From positions 1 through 64,000 of the forward strand of contig JBEKRX010000024.1 of the NCBI GenBank assembly GCA_049518415.1: DNA of 64,000 nucleotides, in the 5' to 3' direction. Below are positions 51,815 to 60,491 of this stretch, one piece after another. The translations under genes were made by a program, and so were the position numbers. Each line of letters starts with the position of its first letter. Positions within the stretch are counted from its first letter, which is position 1. The DNA comes from CAVQND01 sp049518415 (lineage in GTDB: Bacteria; Verrucomicrobiota; Verrucomicrobiia; Limisphaerales; UBA8199). The notes under the pieces were generated by a model. The model was not told the DNA's origin. It did not search any database and saw only the letters and a program-made list of their open reading frames with translations.

Positions 51815-53548
51815 ATGACTACACGAGGCAAAGTTTTTTTGACGATCCTCCTGTTGGGGGTCGTCGGTTTCGGGGTTTACCGCTGGTGGGACAAAATCGC
51901 CCCCCAGAGCAAACCGCAGAACCTGTCCATCAACGTGGACGAAGTGAAGAAAGCCGTCCACGCCCAGGTGAACCCTGACAGCATTCCGCTGCTCATCGGC
52001 ACAAACCCGGCGAGTTTGGTGGAACGGTCCGGGATTCCGGCCGTGAGCGGGGTCAGCGATTACACCAAAGAAAGCAAAGACGGCAAGCTCATCGTCCAGT
52101 TCCCGATCAACGTCTGGCCCGGCTGGGCCCCGATCATCGTGGCCAATGCCGGGCTGGAGCCGAGCGACCAGAGCGTGTTTTACAGGAAGTACGGCTTCTA
52201 TGTCCGGCTGGCGATTGTGGATGACCCGGTCAAGGCCCGCGACCTCTTTGCCGCCGGCAAGAGCCATATCCTTTGGGGCACGCTGGACATGATCGCGCTG
52301 TTCGCCCCGGAGTTGGTGAAGGACTCGCGCACGGTGCCGGTCGTGTGCCAGCAGATCGACTGGTCGGCCGGCGGCGACGGGGTCGTGGCCCGCGGGAACA
52401 TCCGCAACATCAACGACCTGCGCACGACCGGCGGCAAGCGCAAGAAGGTGGTCCTGGCGCAGAATTCCCCCAGCCATTACCTGATCATGTCGCTGCTGAT
52501 TGATGCGGGCATTGACCCGGGCGACCTCGATTTCAAATGGGCCGCCGACGCGCCGGCCGCCGCGAAGATTTTCGTCAGCGACCCCACTTACGATGCCTTT
52601 GTGGGCTGGTCGCCGGACATCTATAACATCACCGAGCGGGACAAGAACACGCGCCTGGTGGTCACGACCGGCACGGCCAACCACCTCATTGCCGATGTCT
52701 GGGCCGTGCGCAATGACTTCTTCCGCGACAACCCGCAAATGGTTTCCGGGCTGGTGCAAGGCATTTTCGAGGGCATCGACCTGGTGCGCAAAGACCCCAA
52801 AAATGCCGCGCGCGCCCTCGCCAAGGCCTTCCAGCTCAAAGAGGAGGACTGCATTAACATGGTCGGCAAGGACGGCGGGGTAGCCGAAGGCGACGCGCAC
52901 CTGACCAACTACCGCGAGAATGCGAAGTTCTTCCTCGACCCTTTCAACCCGGCCAACTTCGAGGTCGTGTGGAACAGCGCCTCGACCATCTACAAGTCGC
53001 TGGGCACCATCAGCACCACCGTGCCGGCCGCCAAGGTCAAGGCCCACTCGGTTCTGGCCGGCATGTCCGAGGCCTACAAAGAGGTGCGCGATCTCTCCCA
53101 GCCGACCTTCCGACCCGATGCCCTGTCCAAATTGAGCGCCGAGGCCGGCGCCGGACAGGTGCTCACCAAGGCCGTCATGGTCGCCTTCGAGCCCAATCTC
53201 TACGTGCTCAACTCCAACTATGACGCCACCATTCCCGCCACCCTGGAGGAAATCGGCAAGCTGGCCGGCAGATTCGGCAACGCCTACATCATCATCGAGG
53301 GCAATACCGACGCCAGCCGCAAGGGCATCGTCCCCACCGATCTCGTCCGCCAGCTCTCCTACGACCGCGCCGATGCAGTCCGCAAGGCGATCATGGAGCA
53401 ATACAAGTTCGACCCAAACAAATTCAAGGTCATCGGCAACGGCTGGGACAATCCCCTGCCCGGCTGCACCGACCCCGGCAACTCCGAGCACAACAAAAAG
53501 AACCGCCGTGTGGAAGTGAAGGTCTTCCCGCTGGAGGCCGGCGGGTAG
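51815..53548 (+). CDS. ABC substrate-binding protein (NMT1/TauA-like) fused to an OmpA domain
   Basis: 577 residues from the ATG at 51815. An N-terminal TM anchor (KVFLTILLLGVVGFGVYRWW) precedes a periplasmic-binding domain of the nitrate/sulfonate/taurine type at about residues 60-400: INVWPGWAPIIVANAGL, FAAGKSHILWGTLDMIALF, VVLAQNSPSHYLIMSLL, DAFVGWSPDIYNI. It ends in an OmpA/MotB peptidoglycan-binding domain at about 440-570: ATLEEIGKLAGRFGNAYIIIEGNTD, LSYDRADAVRKAI and NGWDNPLPG, NRRVEVKVFPL. Most such binding proteins are soluble or lipidated, so the TM-plus-OmpA design, which would tie it to both membrane and murein, is unusual. The permease and ATPase downstream complete the transporter. 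Confidence 0.85.
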   Translation: MTTRGKVFLTILLLGVVGFGVYRWWDKIAPQSKPQNLSINVDEVKKAVHAQVNPDSIPLLIGTNPASLVERSGIPAVSGVSDYTKESKDGKLIVQFPINVWPGWAPIIVANAGLEPSDQSVFYRKYGFYVRLAIVDDPVKARDLFAAGKSHILWGTLDMIALFAPELVKDSRTVPVVCQQIDWSAGGDGVVARGNIRNINDLRTTGGKRKKVVLAQNSPSHYLIMSLLIDAGIDPGDLDFKWAADAPAAAKIFVSDPTYDAFVGWSPDIYNITERDKNTRLVVTTGTANHLIADVWAVRNDFFRDNPQMVSGLVQGIFEGIDLVRKDPKNAARALAKAFQLKEEDCINMVGKDGGVAEGDAHLTNYRENAKFFLDPFNPANFEVVWNSASTIYKSLGTISTTVPAAKVKAHSVLAGMSEAYKEVRDLSQPTFRPDALSKLSAEAGAGQVLTKAVMVAFEPNLYVLNSNYDATIPATLEEIGKLAGRFGNAYIIIEGNTDASRKGIVPTDLVRQLSYDRADAVRKAIMEQYKFDPNKFKVIGNGWDNPLPGCTDPGNSEHNKKNRRVEVKVFPLEAGG

Positions 53549-53659
53549 CGGCGAACTGGGTCCGCCGCCGGAAAGGAGCGGCGCTCGTCCTTGATTGCGG
53601 AAACAAGCGATGTACTGTCCGTGTTATTGTATGGGCGGCGTTTCCGGCCCGACGGGCCG

Positions 53660-54000
53660 GTAGAGCCCAGCCCAGGGCTGAGGTCCCGCTTGGCGGGACC
53701 GATGCCCTGGGAAGCCGTTCAGAAAACCAAGCGCGCCCTGAAGGGGCGCCAAAACCACAAAGCCACGCCACAATCGCTTGCCGAGGTCTACACACACCTC
53801 GTCTTCTCCACCAAACACCGGGAGCCTCGCCTACCGGGAGGAATTCCCGGCGTTTTTGCGCCGTTATGAAATCCAGTACGACGAACGATATGTGTGGGAT
53901 TGAGGTCTGTAGCGCCCTTTCAGGGCGCGGCGCGGGCGGTGGGAATGAGGCCCCAGGGCATCGGCCTGCCGGCCTCAGCCCTGGGCTGGGTTCTCCCGAC
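53660..54000. mobile_element. MITE-like element from an internally deleted IS200-type (RAYT) transposase
   Basis: Ends at 53668-53712 and 53952-53990 are inverted repeats: CCCAGCCCAGGGCTGAGG on the left is mirrored by CCTCAGCCCTGGGCTGGG on the right. A second internal pair is GCGCCCTGAAGGGGCGC (near 53738) and GCGCCCTTTCAGGGCGC (near 53910). Between them 53763-53930 encodes, in one frame, TPQSLAEVYTHLVFSTKHRE (the usual N-terminus of IS200-type REP-associated tyrosine transposases, start ATG changed to ACG). After a frame change it encodes EEFPAFLRRYEIQYDERYVWD and a stop, the usual C-terminus of the same family. About 100 middle residues, with the HUH and catalytic Tyr, are missing. It lies between the binding-protein and permease genes. 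Confidence 0.8.
53763..53930 (+). pseudogene. IS200-type transposase remnant (N- and C-terminal ends joined)
   Basis: See the mobile element entry. The first 26 or so codons match the family start and the last 20 match its end. The junction falls near CTACCGGGAGGAATTC (about 53840), where the frame shifts. It is inactive, having lost the catalytic centre and the start codon. Confidence 0.8.
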
Positions 54001-54095
54001 GCGTCGGGATTGGGCCGCGACGCAGACCGCTAACGGCGACCCATTCCATCGCTTATCATTGCAGTCTGACACTAGAACGCTTTTCGCTCAGCATT

Positions 54096-54965
54096 ATGCA
54101 CGAATTTGGCCGGTTCCTGATAGTGGCGGTGGTGTTTGTGGGGGTGCTGACGCTGGTGGTGCGTCTGGCCAGGCTGCACGTGCATGGGGAACAGACTTAC
54201 AGCCGGGCGCTGGGCCTGACGGCGCTGTTCATCGGCGTGGTCCTGGCGGTGTGGTGGCTCATCACGCGGGGCGAGCCCACCGAGCGCCTGGTCCAGCCGC
54301 TGATTCTGCCCAACCCGTTCGAGGTCCTTAAGTCGTTCGTGCCGTTGCACCTCGAGCAGGGGTTGGTGCGCAGCGCCCTTTATTCCTGGCTGCGGGTGAC
54401 GGCCGGCTTTTTGCTGGCTGCCCTGGTGGCTTTGCCGCTGGGGGTCTATATGGCCACGTTCCCGCCCATCGCCGCTTTCTTTCGGCCCCTATCGCTGGCA
54501 GGGGCTTACGTGCCGATTGTGGTGTTCATTCCGCTGAGCATGACCTGGTTCGGCACCGGCGAGGCGCAGAAGATCGGGTTCCTGTTCATCGCCTGTTTTG
54601 TGGCGCTGCTGCCGTTGGTGATCAAGGACATTGCGGACGTGCCAACCGCCTTTCTGGACGTGGCGGTCACCAAGGGGGCCACGCAATGGCAACTGGTGCG
54701 CGATGTGCTGTTTCCGGTGGCCCAGGCCAACCTCTGGGACCGCCTGCGCGGGGTCTATGGGGTGGGTTGGGGGTGGATCATCATGGCGGAAGTCGTGGTC
54801 CGGCCCGAATACGGGCTGGGGGGTCTGATCTCGGTCTCCGAACGGCGGAGCCAGACCGAGGCCATTTACGCCGTCATCATCGTCATCGTGCTCATCGCCG
54901 TCGCCTGCGACCAATTGTGGCGCCTGGGCGGCGACCTCCTTTTCCCTTACCGGAGGGACGAGTAA
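54096..54965 (+). CDS. ABC transporter permease (nitrate/sulfonate/taurine type)
   Basis: 289 residues from the ATG at 54096 (MHEFGRFLIVAVVFVGVL). About six to seven TM segments; the permease EAA loop reads TKGATQWQLVRDVLFPVAQANLWDRLR, equivalent to the G....I....P contact with the ATPase. The first TM and a charged loop (ARLHVHGEQTYSRALG) are extra relative to SsuC/TauC. The next gene begins 2 bp after the stop. The binding domain expected for this permease is the OmpA-fused protein upstream, separated only by the MITE-like insert. Substrate unknown; classic members import anions such as sulfonates, taurine or nitrate. Confidence 0.88.
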   Translation: MHEFGRFLIVAVVFVGVLTLVVRLARLHVHGEQTYSRALGLTALFIGVVLAVWWLITRGEPTERLVQPLILPNPFEVLKSFVPLHLEQGLVRSALYSWLRVTAGFLLAALVALPLGVYMATFPPIAAFFRPLSLAGAYVPIVVFIPLSMTWFGTGEAQKIGFLFIACFVALLPLVIKDIADVPTAFLDVAVTKGATQWQLVRDVLFPVAQANLWDRLRGVYGVGWGWIIMAEVVVRPEYGLGGLISVSERRSQTEAIYAVIIVIVLIAVACDQLWRLGGDLLFPYRRDE

Positions 54966-54967
54966 TC

Positions 54968-55876
54968 GTGAGCGAATCCCACAAGCCTCCAGAGGCCACC
55001 CACAAACCGGCGGTGCCCGATAGCCCCGCGGCCCCGGCCCCGCCCGGCCCGGGCACATCCGCCGGCGCGCGCCCCGATATCGTCGTTTTCAAAAATGTGA
55101 CCAAGAGCTTCGGCCACGGCCGGGAGGCCAAGGTGGCGATCCAGGATATTTCCTTTGTGGTCGAAGACGCGCCGAACATGGGGGAATTGGTCACCATTGT
55201 GGGCCCTTCGGGCTGCGGCAAGTCCACCCTGCTGCGGATCATCGCCGGCCTCAAGCCTCATTTCCCGCCCTCGGCCGGCGAGGTGCGTGTCTTGGGCAAG
55301 CCGGTGCAGGAACCAGGGTCGGACCGTGGCCTGGTCGACCAAAAATACTCCCTCCTGCCCCATCTGAATGTGATCAAAAACATCGCCTTCGGCTTGAAGC
55401 TACGGGGAGTGGCGCGCTCCGAGCGGGTAGCGCGCGCCCAGGAATGGGTGAAAAGGGTGGGTCTGGAGGGGTCCGAGAAGAAGTTCCCGTCCGAGCTGTC
55501 TGGCGGCATGCAGCAGCGGGTGGCGATTGCGGCCACGCTCATCCTCCAGCCGCGCGTCCTGCTCATGGATGAGCCGTTTGGGGCGCTGGACCCGGGCATC
55601 CGACTGCGCATGCAAGAACTGCTCATCAACCTGTGGAACGAACAGCAAGAAACCGTCTTCCTGGTTACCCACTCGGTCGAAGAGGCGGTTTACCTCGGCG
55701 ACCGCGTGTACCTCATGGCCGCCAACCCGGGCCGGCTGGTCGAGATTCTGAAGGTCCCACGCCCCGGTGAGCCGCCGGAGGAAAGCCGCCGCAAACCCTG
55801 GTTCATCGAGTTCTGCCAGGCCCTGCTGCGGCGCTTGGAAGAAGAATCCCCCGCCCCGCCGGGAGTCAAGGTGTGA
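54968..55876 (+). CDS. ABC transporter ATP-binding protein
   Basis: 302 residues from a GTG at 54968 (VSESHKPPEAT), 2 bp after the permease stop. After a Pro/Ala-rich leader of about 35 residues unusual for this family come TIVGPSGCGKSTLLRIIAGL (Walker A), a Q-loop (DQKYSLLPHLNV), LSGGMQQRVAIA (signature), VLLMDEPFGALDPG (Walker B and D-loop) and FLVTHSVEEAVYLGDRV (switch His). It energises the adjacent permease, like SsuB/TauB/NrtD. The Pro-rich N-terminal tail might contact another component. Confidence 0.92.
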   Translation: MSESHKPPEATHKPAVPDSPAAPAPPGPGTSAGARPDIVVFKNVTKSFGHGREAKVAIQDISFVVEDAPNMGELVTIVGPSGCGKSTLLRIIAGLKPHFPPSAGEVRVLGKPVQEPGSDRGLVDQKYSLLPHLNVIKNIAFGLKLRGVARSERVARAQEWVKRVGLEGSEKKFPSELSGGMQQRVAIAATLILQPRVLLMDEPFGALDPGIRLRMQELLINLWNEQQETVFLVTHSVEEAVYLGDRVYLMAANPGRLVEILKVPRPGEPPEESRRKPWFIEFCQALLRRLEEESPAPPGVKV

Positions 55877-56011
55877 GTGAGTGGGTGGGGTGAGCATCAT
55901 ACGATGATAATTCCGAGTGGCTCTAATCCAATTCGGACTTCAATTTGCGGCGGCCTCACTTTTCAGTGTCGCTGAACTCGCCTGTCTGCTAAAATCCGCG
56001 TGCAACTGCGC

Positions 56012-56980
56012 ATGGAAGAGCAAGCGCCAAATTATCGCAGCGAGTTTCGGAAAAGCCCGCACCACGCGGCGCTGGGGCTGCTGACGCTCGGGCTGGGCTT
56101 GATGAGCGCCCAGGTCTTGGGACTCATTGCCGGCGGGACCGCCTACCTCTTGGGCTGGATTTATCTGCCGGACCTGCCGTGGTTCCGCCGCTGGGTTGAC
56201 CGGCGCCAGGAGGCGGCCAAACGCGCGGCGGAGGCGCAGAAGGTGGCCGAGTTTGCCCAGCGCCGCGATGCCCTGCTGGGGTCGCTTTCGGCGGCCGATC
56301 GGGAACGTTACGCGCGCCTGGCGGAGGTCTGTGGGGCTATCGAAAGCGCCGGCGCCGACAACCTGCTGGCCTCGGCGGAGGCCGGCAGCGACCCGCGCCT
56401 GCGCAAGCTCGACGAACTGATGTGGACCTACCTGCGCCTGCTGAGCATCGAAGAATTACTGGGGCAATTCCTGGAGAGCGAAGGGCGGGAAAATGTGCCC
56501 GAGCTCTTGAAAGCAGCCGAGGCCGAGGCCGGGCGGTTGAACGGCGAAATCGAGGCGCTCAAGGCCAAAGGCAACAGCGCGCTCCTGGACACCAAGCAAC
56601 GTTACCTCAGCTCGCGCCGCGAGCGGCTCGAGGTCTTGCGCAAACGCCAGGAGCGGAGCGAACAGGCCCGGGCCAACCTCCAGCTCGTGGTCTCCGAACA
56701 GGACCGCCTGGACCAGCAAATCAAACTCGTTCGCGCCGACGCCATCGCCACCAAGAACGCCGAGACCCTCACCGCCCGGATTGATGCGACGGTCGAGCAC
56801 CTGGACCAAACCAACAAGTGGCTCTCCGAGCTGGACGAATTCAAAGACCTGGTCGGCGACCTGCCGAACACCGAGCTGCGCGTCGGCTATCAGCCCGCCG
56901 CCGCGCCGCCGCCCCCGCCGCCTGTCATCGCCGCCACACCCGCCACGCGACGTGGGCCGGCGCGGCAAAGGCAGACGTGA
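56012..56980 (+). CDS. Membrane-anchored coiled-coil protein of the VWA/PspA gene set
   Basis: 322 residues from the ATG at 56012 (MEEQAPNYRSEFRKSPHH); a GTG 12 bp upstream is also possible. Two close TM helices (AALGLLTLGLGLMSAQVLGL and IAGGTAYLLGWIYLP) are followed by a cytoplasmic coiled coil of about 230 residues (RRQEAAKRAAEAQKVAEFAQR, RRERLEVLRKRQERSEQARA), ending in a Pro/Ala/Arg tail (PPPPPPVIAA). I recognise no family. The gene follows the ABC ATPase by 135 bp in the same direction, so it likely belongs to the same set, perhaps as a membrane partner of the PspA-like protein or a scaffold for the transporter. Confidence 0.7.
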   Translation: MEEQAPNYRSEFRKSPHHAALGLLTLGLGLMSAQVLGLIAGGTAYLLGWIYLPDLPWFRRWVDRRQEAAKRAAEAQKVAEFAQRRDALLGSLSAADRERYARLAEVCGAIESAGADNLLASAEAGSDPRLRKLDELMWTYLRLLSIEELLGQFLESEGRENVPELLKAAEAEAGRLNGEIEALKAKGNSALLDTKQRYLSSRRERLEVLRKRQERSEQARANLQLVVSEQDRLDQQIKLVRADAIATKNAETLTARIDATVEHLDQTNKWLSELDEFKDLVGDLPNTELRVGYQPAAAPPPPPPVIAATPATRRGPARQRQT

Positions 56981-57529
56981 CAGGGCGGCTCAGAGCAGCG
57001 CCAGGCACCCGGCCAGTTCCAACCGCTCGCCAGTTCACCCACCTCAACCGCGACTGGCGGCTATTGCAGGGAGCAGCCCTCGGCGGGACCGGGGAAGGCC
57101 TCGGCTGCGCCGAGGAGACCGGCAAAGCTGTGCCATTCCTTTCAGACCGCGGCCCGGCCAGTTTTTTGGTCAAAATGGCCAATGTGGCCAATGCAGCCAA
57201 TGTGGCCAATCCAGTGTTCCGGTCGGTTGCGGCATTTCTTGCGCCGCCGCGCTGGGGCGAACGAAGGGCGCTCTGGCCAACCGCTGGGTTACGCTTCGTT
57301 GACTTTGCGTCTAATGCTCAGTCCAGGTATGTACGCGGCGGGAACATACCACCGGCCATTTTCTCATCGTCCCTACGGGACTCCGGTTTGGCTCGCTCGG
57401 CTCGCATATTGGCCGAATGATGAATGGCTACCCCGAAGTTCGCGACCACGAGCGCGCGCCCCAAACGCTCCACACCCCGCGCTCCGCCGGCAATTCTCCA
57501 CGGCCCGTTGCGGCGTCCTGTTTGCCATC
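56981..57529. repeat. Intergenic region with a dispersed 9-bp-unit element
   Basis: Positions about 57112-57250 are a copy of the dispersed element. TGTGCCATTCCTTT and CCGCGGCCCGGCCAG precede GTTTTTTGG and then four 9-bp units (ATGGCCAAT, GTGGCCAAT, GCAGCCAAT, GTGGCCAAT) at 57175-57210. No gene is supported between the coiled-coil gene and the toxin gene end at 57530. Confidence 0.8.
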
Positions 57530-58267
57530 TTAACCTTGCGGCCCCTGGCCCCCGGATTTTTGCCGCTGCTCAAAGGCCTCGGCCGCCAGTTCGACTTCAA
57601 GCTGGTCGCGCTGTGCTGTGAAGAAGGCCTTCATTTCTGCCAGCGTCGGCGGATTGGGCAGGAGATGAGCGTAGCCCTCGTCATCCTTTTGCGGCACGCC
57701 GCTGCAGAGCCGGCTGAGGCCGATGTCACATTGCGAGGCAACACCCGCCTGCGCAAAAGCCGCCCGGTAGTCCCGCAACGTGAATCCGTGCTCCTGCAGC
57801 AGCAGATGCAGATCAACCCAGTCCCGTGTCTTGGAGCGTTGCGCGGACGCCAGGCACTTGGCCTTGAACAACTCGGCCAACGTGGCCACCCGCGCCGTCG
57901 GTTCCGGCGGGCCTCGGAGTACCCTGGCCAGAGGCGCCTCCGGCGCGAAGAACGAAACCTTGACCCTGCCGTTGACCAGGTAATTCTGCTGGTAATCGAG
58001 CAGGTCCAGCCCGGCGTCGGCAAATTCCCGGACGGTGGCCTCATCGTCCTGCGGTTGGAAGTCGAAGCCGTTCGTCACGGAGGTCCGGCGGAGCGCCTCC
58101 AGACGCGCGCGCGGCAGGCGCAACTCGAGCCAAGCCAGGTCGAGGTCCTCGCTCAGCCGATGCCCAATGCGCAGGGCAAGCCCCGAGCCGCCCATCAGGA
58201 CAAATCCCGCCAGCGCCCGCTGCTGCTTGAGGAAACTCCAGACTCGCTCAGTGTCGGCTGGCAGCAC
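57530..58267 (-). CDS. AbiEii/AbiGii-type nucleotidyltransferase toxin
   Basis: 245 residues from a GTG at 58267 (VLPADTERVWSFLKQ). Start uncertain; an open extension of 20 residues precedes it. The nucleotidyltransferase signature FVLMGGSGLALRIGHRLSEDLDLAW holds the GG/GS and D.D metal-binding positions of AbiEii/MenA-type toxins. Downstream sequence includes ARVATLAELFKAKCLASAQRSKTRDWVDLHLL, the usual K..A...R...RD..D... motif. Known members inactivate tRNA by adding nucleotides, causing growth arrest. The gene overlaps its presumed partner by about 20 bp. It lies on the opposite strand between two genes of the envelope set and looks like an insertion. Confidence 0.83.
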   Translation of the reverse strand: MLPADTERVWSFLKQQRALAGFVLMGGSGLALRIGHRLSEDLDLAWLELRLPRARLEALRRTSVTNGFDFQPQDDEATVREFADAGLDLLDYQQNYLVNGRVKVSFFAPEAPLARVLRGPPEPTARVATLAELFKAKCLASAQRSKTRDWVDLHLLLQEHGFTLRDYRAAFAQAGVASQCDIGLSRLCSGVPQKDDEGYAHLLPNPPTLAEMKAFFTAQRDQLEVELAAEAFEQRQKSGGQGPQG

Positions 58268-58526
58268 GGGCGAATCCCTCCTCGATGTGGCGCAGAATCC
58301 GCTCGACGGACGGGTGGGCGCGCTCAACCTCGCGTGTGCGTTCAGTTTGCAAAGCCGCCCACTCCCGCCGGACCCGCTCCAGCCCGAACTCCGCCGCCAC
58401 GTCCAGCAACTGGGCGAACCGGGGCCGCAACAACGCAGCCCGGATGTGCGCCGAGTCGCCCGCGTTCGGATTGGACCAGACCAGTCCCCGGTGGGTGTGC
58501 CAGAATCGGCTGGTGCTTGCGTTCAC
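58248..58526 (-). CDS. Presumed antitoxin partner of the AbiEii-type toxin
   Basis: 92 residues from a GTG at 58526 (VNASTSRFWHTHRGLVWSNP) or 113 from the ATG at 58589. The conserved part is HIRAALLRPRFAQLLDVAAEF followed by GLERVRREWAAL and SVERILRHIEEGFA. Small proteins with this pattern commonly sit directly upstream of AbiEii-type nucleotidyltransferases. Unlike the wing-helix AbiEi, this one has no obvious DNA-binding domain. The overlap with the toxin gene implies coupled expression. Confidence 0.65.
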   Translation of the reverse strand: MNASTSRFWHTHRGLVWSNPNAGDSAHIRAALLRPRFAQLLDVAAEFGLERVRREWAALQTERTREVERAHPSVERILRHIEEGFARAASRH

Positions 58527-58679
58527 GCCGGCAAGATACCTGTTCCCACTTGGCCTGGCAACGGTCGGTGCACTCTGTCCCTTCGGCAAGGTTGCGGAAG
58601 GCTAGAAACTCCCCAAAATCCATGCCAGGCGCGCCAGCCGGGCTTGTCATTCTACGGCGGGCCGGATAGGCTTGAGGCC

Positions 58680-60491
58680 ATGAACGCTCAACCTCCAGCC
58701 ACCGTCACACCTTCGCCCTCCGGCGCCGCCCAGTCGCGCCTGCCCTTGCGGGGTTGGGCGCTGGAACTGGCGCGGCACTGGAACGGGGGCACTTACTCGC
58801 TGTTCGTCCTGCACGGGAACATTTACGATCTGTTCCCGGTCCAGGACGACGCGGAGCTGCATTATGTGCCGTTGAAGACCTTCCTGGTGCGGCGGTTCTT
58901 CCCGGCGCGGGCCTGCTTGCTGTTCTACGACATCAGCGACGGCCTGACCTTTGGCTCGAGTGAAATGCAGAAGCGGTTTTTCGACTGGCTGGGGGTTTAC
59001 GACAGCGTGGAAGGCACCAACTTCCACGAGCAGGGCCTGCCGCGCGACTTCATTCGCCTGGCGCCTTTGCTGCGGCGGTTCTTCCTGCGGGTGGCCGAGG
59101 AACAGGAGAAGTGGCGGGGGATCACGCTGGTGATCGACTTCCCGGAGAAGCTGATCCCGGCCTGCGAGGAAGCCAACGCCAGCGCGGAGGAGCGCCTGAA
59201 CCTGGTGACGCTCCTCAAGTGGGCGGCGGCCCCCGAAATGGCGAAGCTGGACATCGGCGTGATTCTGCTGGCGGAGTCGGCCGAAGAGCTCAGCCCGCGC
59301 CTGCTCCAGAATCCTTATGTGGCCCAGGTGCGGATTGACTTGCCCGAGGCTGAGGAGCGCCTGCACTTTCTGCAGTCCGGCTGGGCGGAGGGGATGGCGG
59401 AGGGCCGGCCGTTTTCGGCCTGGAGCGATTTCGGGGTGGAGGAGCTGGCCGCGCGCACCGCCGGTCTGAACCTGCTCCGCATCCGGCATTTCCTGGCCGA
59501 GGCGATCCGCAACGGGCTGCGCGTCACGCAGGACCATCTGACGGACGGCAAGAAGCGGCTGATCGAGGAATACTGCCAGGGGCTGGTGCGTTTCAAAGAC
59601 CCCAAGCCGGGCGTCAGTCTGGACCGGGTGGCCACGCACAGCGCGGCCAAGAAGCGCCTGCGCGAACTGGCCTGGCTCATCAAGAGCGCCAAGACGGATG
59701 TCCTGGAGCGGGGCGTCCTGGTTCCGGGCCGTGTGGGCGTGGGCAAATCGTTCCTGATCGATTGTTTCGCCAGCGAATGCGCCCTGCCGGTGATGGAAAT
59801 GGGTGAATTTCGCTCGAAATGGGTGGGCGACACCGAGCGCCAGCAGCGGCGCATCCTGATGACGATTCGCGCCCTCGGGCCGGTGATCGTGGTGGTGGAC
59901 GAGGCGGACGCAGTGTTCGGCACGCGGGAAGCGGAGGGCGACAGCGGGGTGTCCGGGCGCGTCTTCGCCGCCTTTGCGGCCCACATCGGGGATGCCACTT
60001 TGCGCGGGCGCGAGCTTTGGGTGGCGATGACTTCGCGGCCGGACCTGCTGTCCATTGACATGAAACGGCAGGGCCGGTTTGGGCTGTGCATCCCGCTGTT
60101 TCCGGCGCAAGGCCCGGAGGATGTCGTGGAACTGTTCACCACCGTGGCCCAGGTCAAGAAGATCGCGCTTGGCCAACCCATCCTGGCCTACATCCGCGAA
60201 AACCTCGGCCCGTTGCCTCTGACCGGCAGCGACGTGGAATCGATCCTGATCCGGGCCAAGGAACGGGCGGTGCTGGCCAGCCGTGACGATGACGTGCAAC
60301 GGGGTGACCTGGAGGAGGCCGTCGGCTCGTTTATCGACCCTCTCGATCCGAATTTGCTCCGCCTCCAGGAATTGGCCGCCGTGCTGGCCTGCTCCGACCG
60401 GCGCTACCTGCCCGAGCAATACCGCGCCGCCGACCGCACGGCCCTGCTGGAAGAGTTCGCCAGACTCAGGTTGCGCGTCCCTCATTTCTGA
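58680..60491 (+). CDS. AAA+ ATPase of the VWA/PspA gene set
   Basis: 603 residues from the ATG at 58680 (MNAQPPATVTPSPSG). Open sequence upstream belongs to the shadow of the toxin gene. The N-terminal half (about 20-340) is a degenerate AAA-like or alpha/beta domain (GTYSLFVLHGNIYDLFP, FYDISDGLTFGS, ITLVIDFPEKLIPACEEA). The second half is a canonical AAA+ module: Walker A GRVGVGKSFLIDCFA near 353, GEFRSKWVGDTERQQRRI (pore-loop-like), Walker B VIVVVDEADAVFG near 403, AMTSRPDLL and the arginine finger in DMKRQGRFG. A helical lid (GSDVESILIRAKERAV) and tail follow. AAA+ partners commonly remodel VWA- or PspA-type proteins, which fits the gene order. Confidence 0.85.
   Translation: MNAQPPATVTPSPSGAAQSRLPLRGWALELARHWNGGTYSLFVLHGNIYDLFPVQDDAELHYVPLKTFLVRRFFPARACLLFYDISDGLTFGSSEMQKRFFDWLGVYDSVEGTNFHEQGLPRDFIRLAPLLRRFFLRVAEEQEKWRGITLVIDFPEKLIPACEEANASAEERLNLVTLLKWAAAPEMAKLDIGVILLAESAEELSPRLLQNPYVAQVRIDLPEAEERLHFLQSGWAEGMAEGRPFSAWSDFGVEELAARTAGLNLLRIRHFLAEAIRNGLRVTQDHLTDGKKRLIEEYCQGLVRFKDPKPGVSLDRVATHSAAKKRLRELAWLIKSAKTDVLERGVLVPGRVGVGKSFLIDCFASECALPVMEMGEFRSKWVGDTERQQRRILMTIRALGPVIVVVDEADAVFGTREAEGDSGVSGRVFAAFAAHIGDATLRGRELWVAMTSRPDLLSIDMKRQGRFGLCIPLFPAQGPEDVVELFTTVAQVKKIALGQPILAYIRENLGPLPLTGSDVESILIRAKERAVLASRDDDVQRGDLEEAVGSFIDPLDPNLLRLQELAAVLACSDRRYLPEQYRAADRTALLEEFARLRLRVPHF

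Noticed and set aside
51776..53491. Minus-strand open frame of 571 codons
   Set aside because: Antisense to the binding protein-OmpA gene, which has clear domains.
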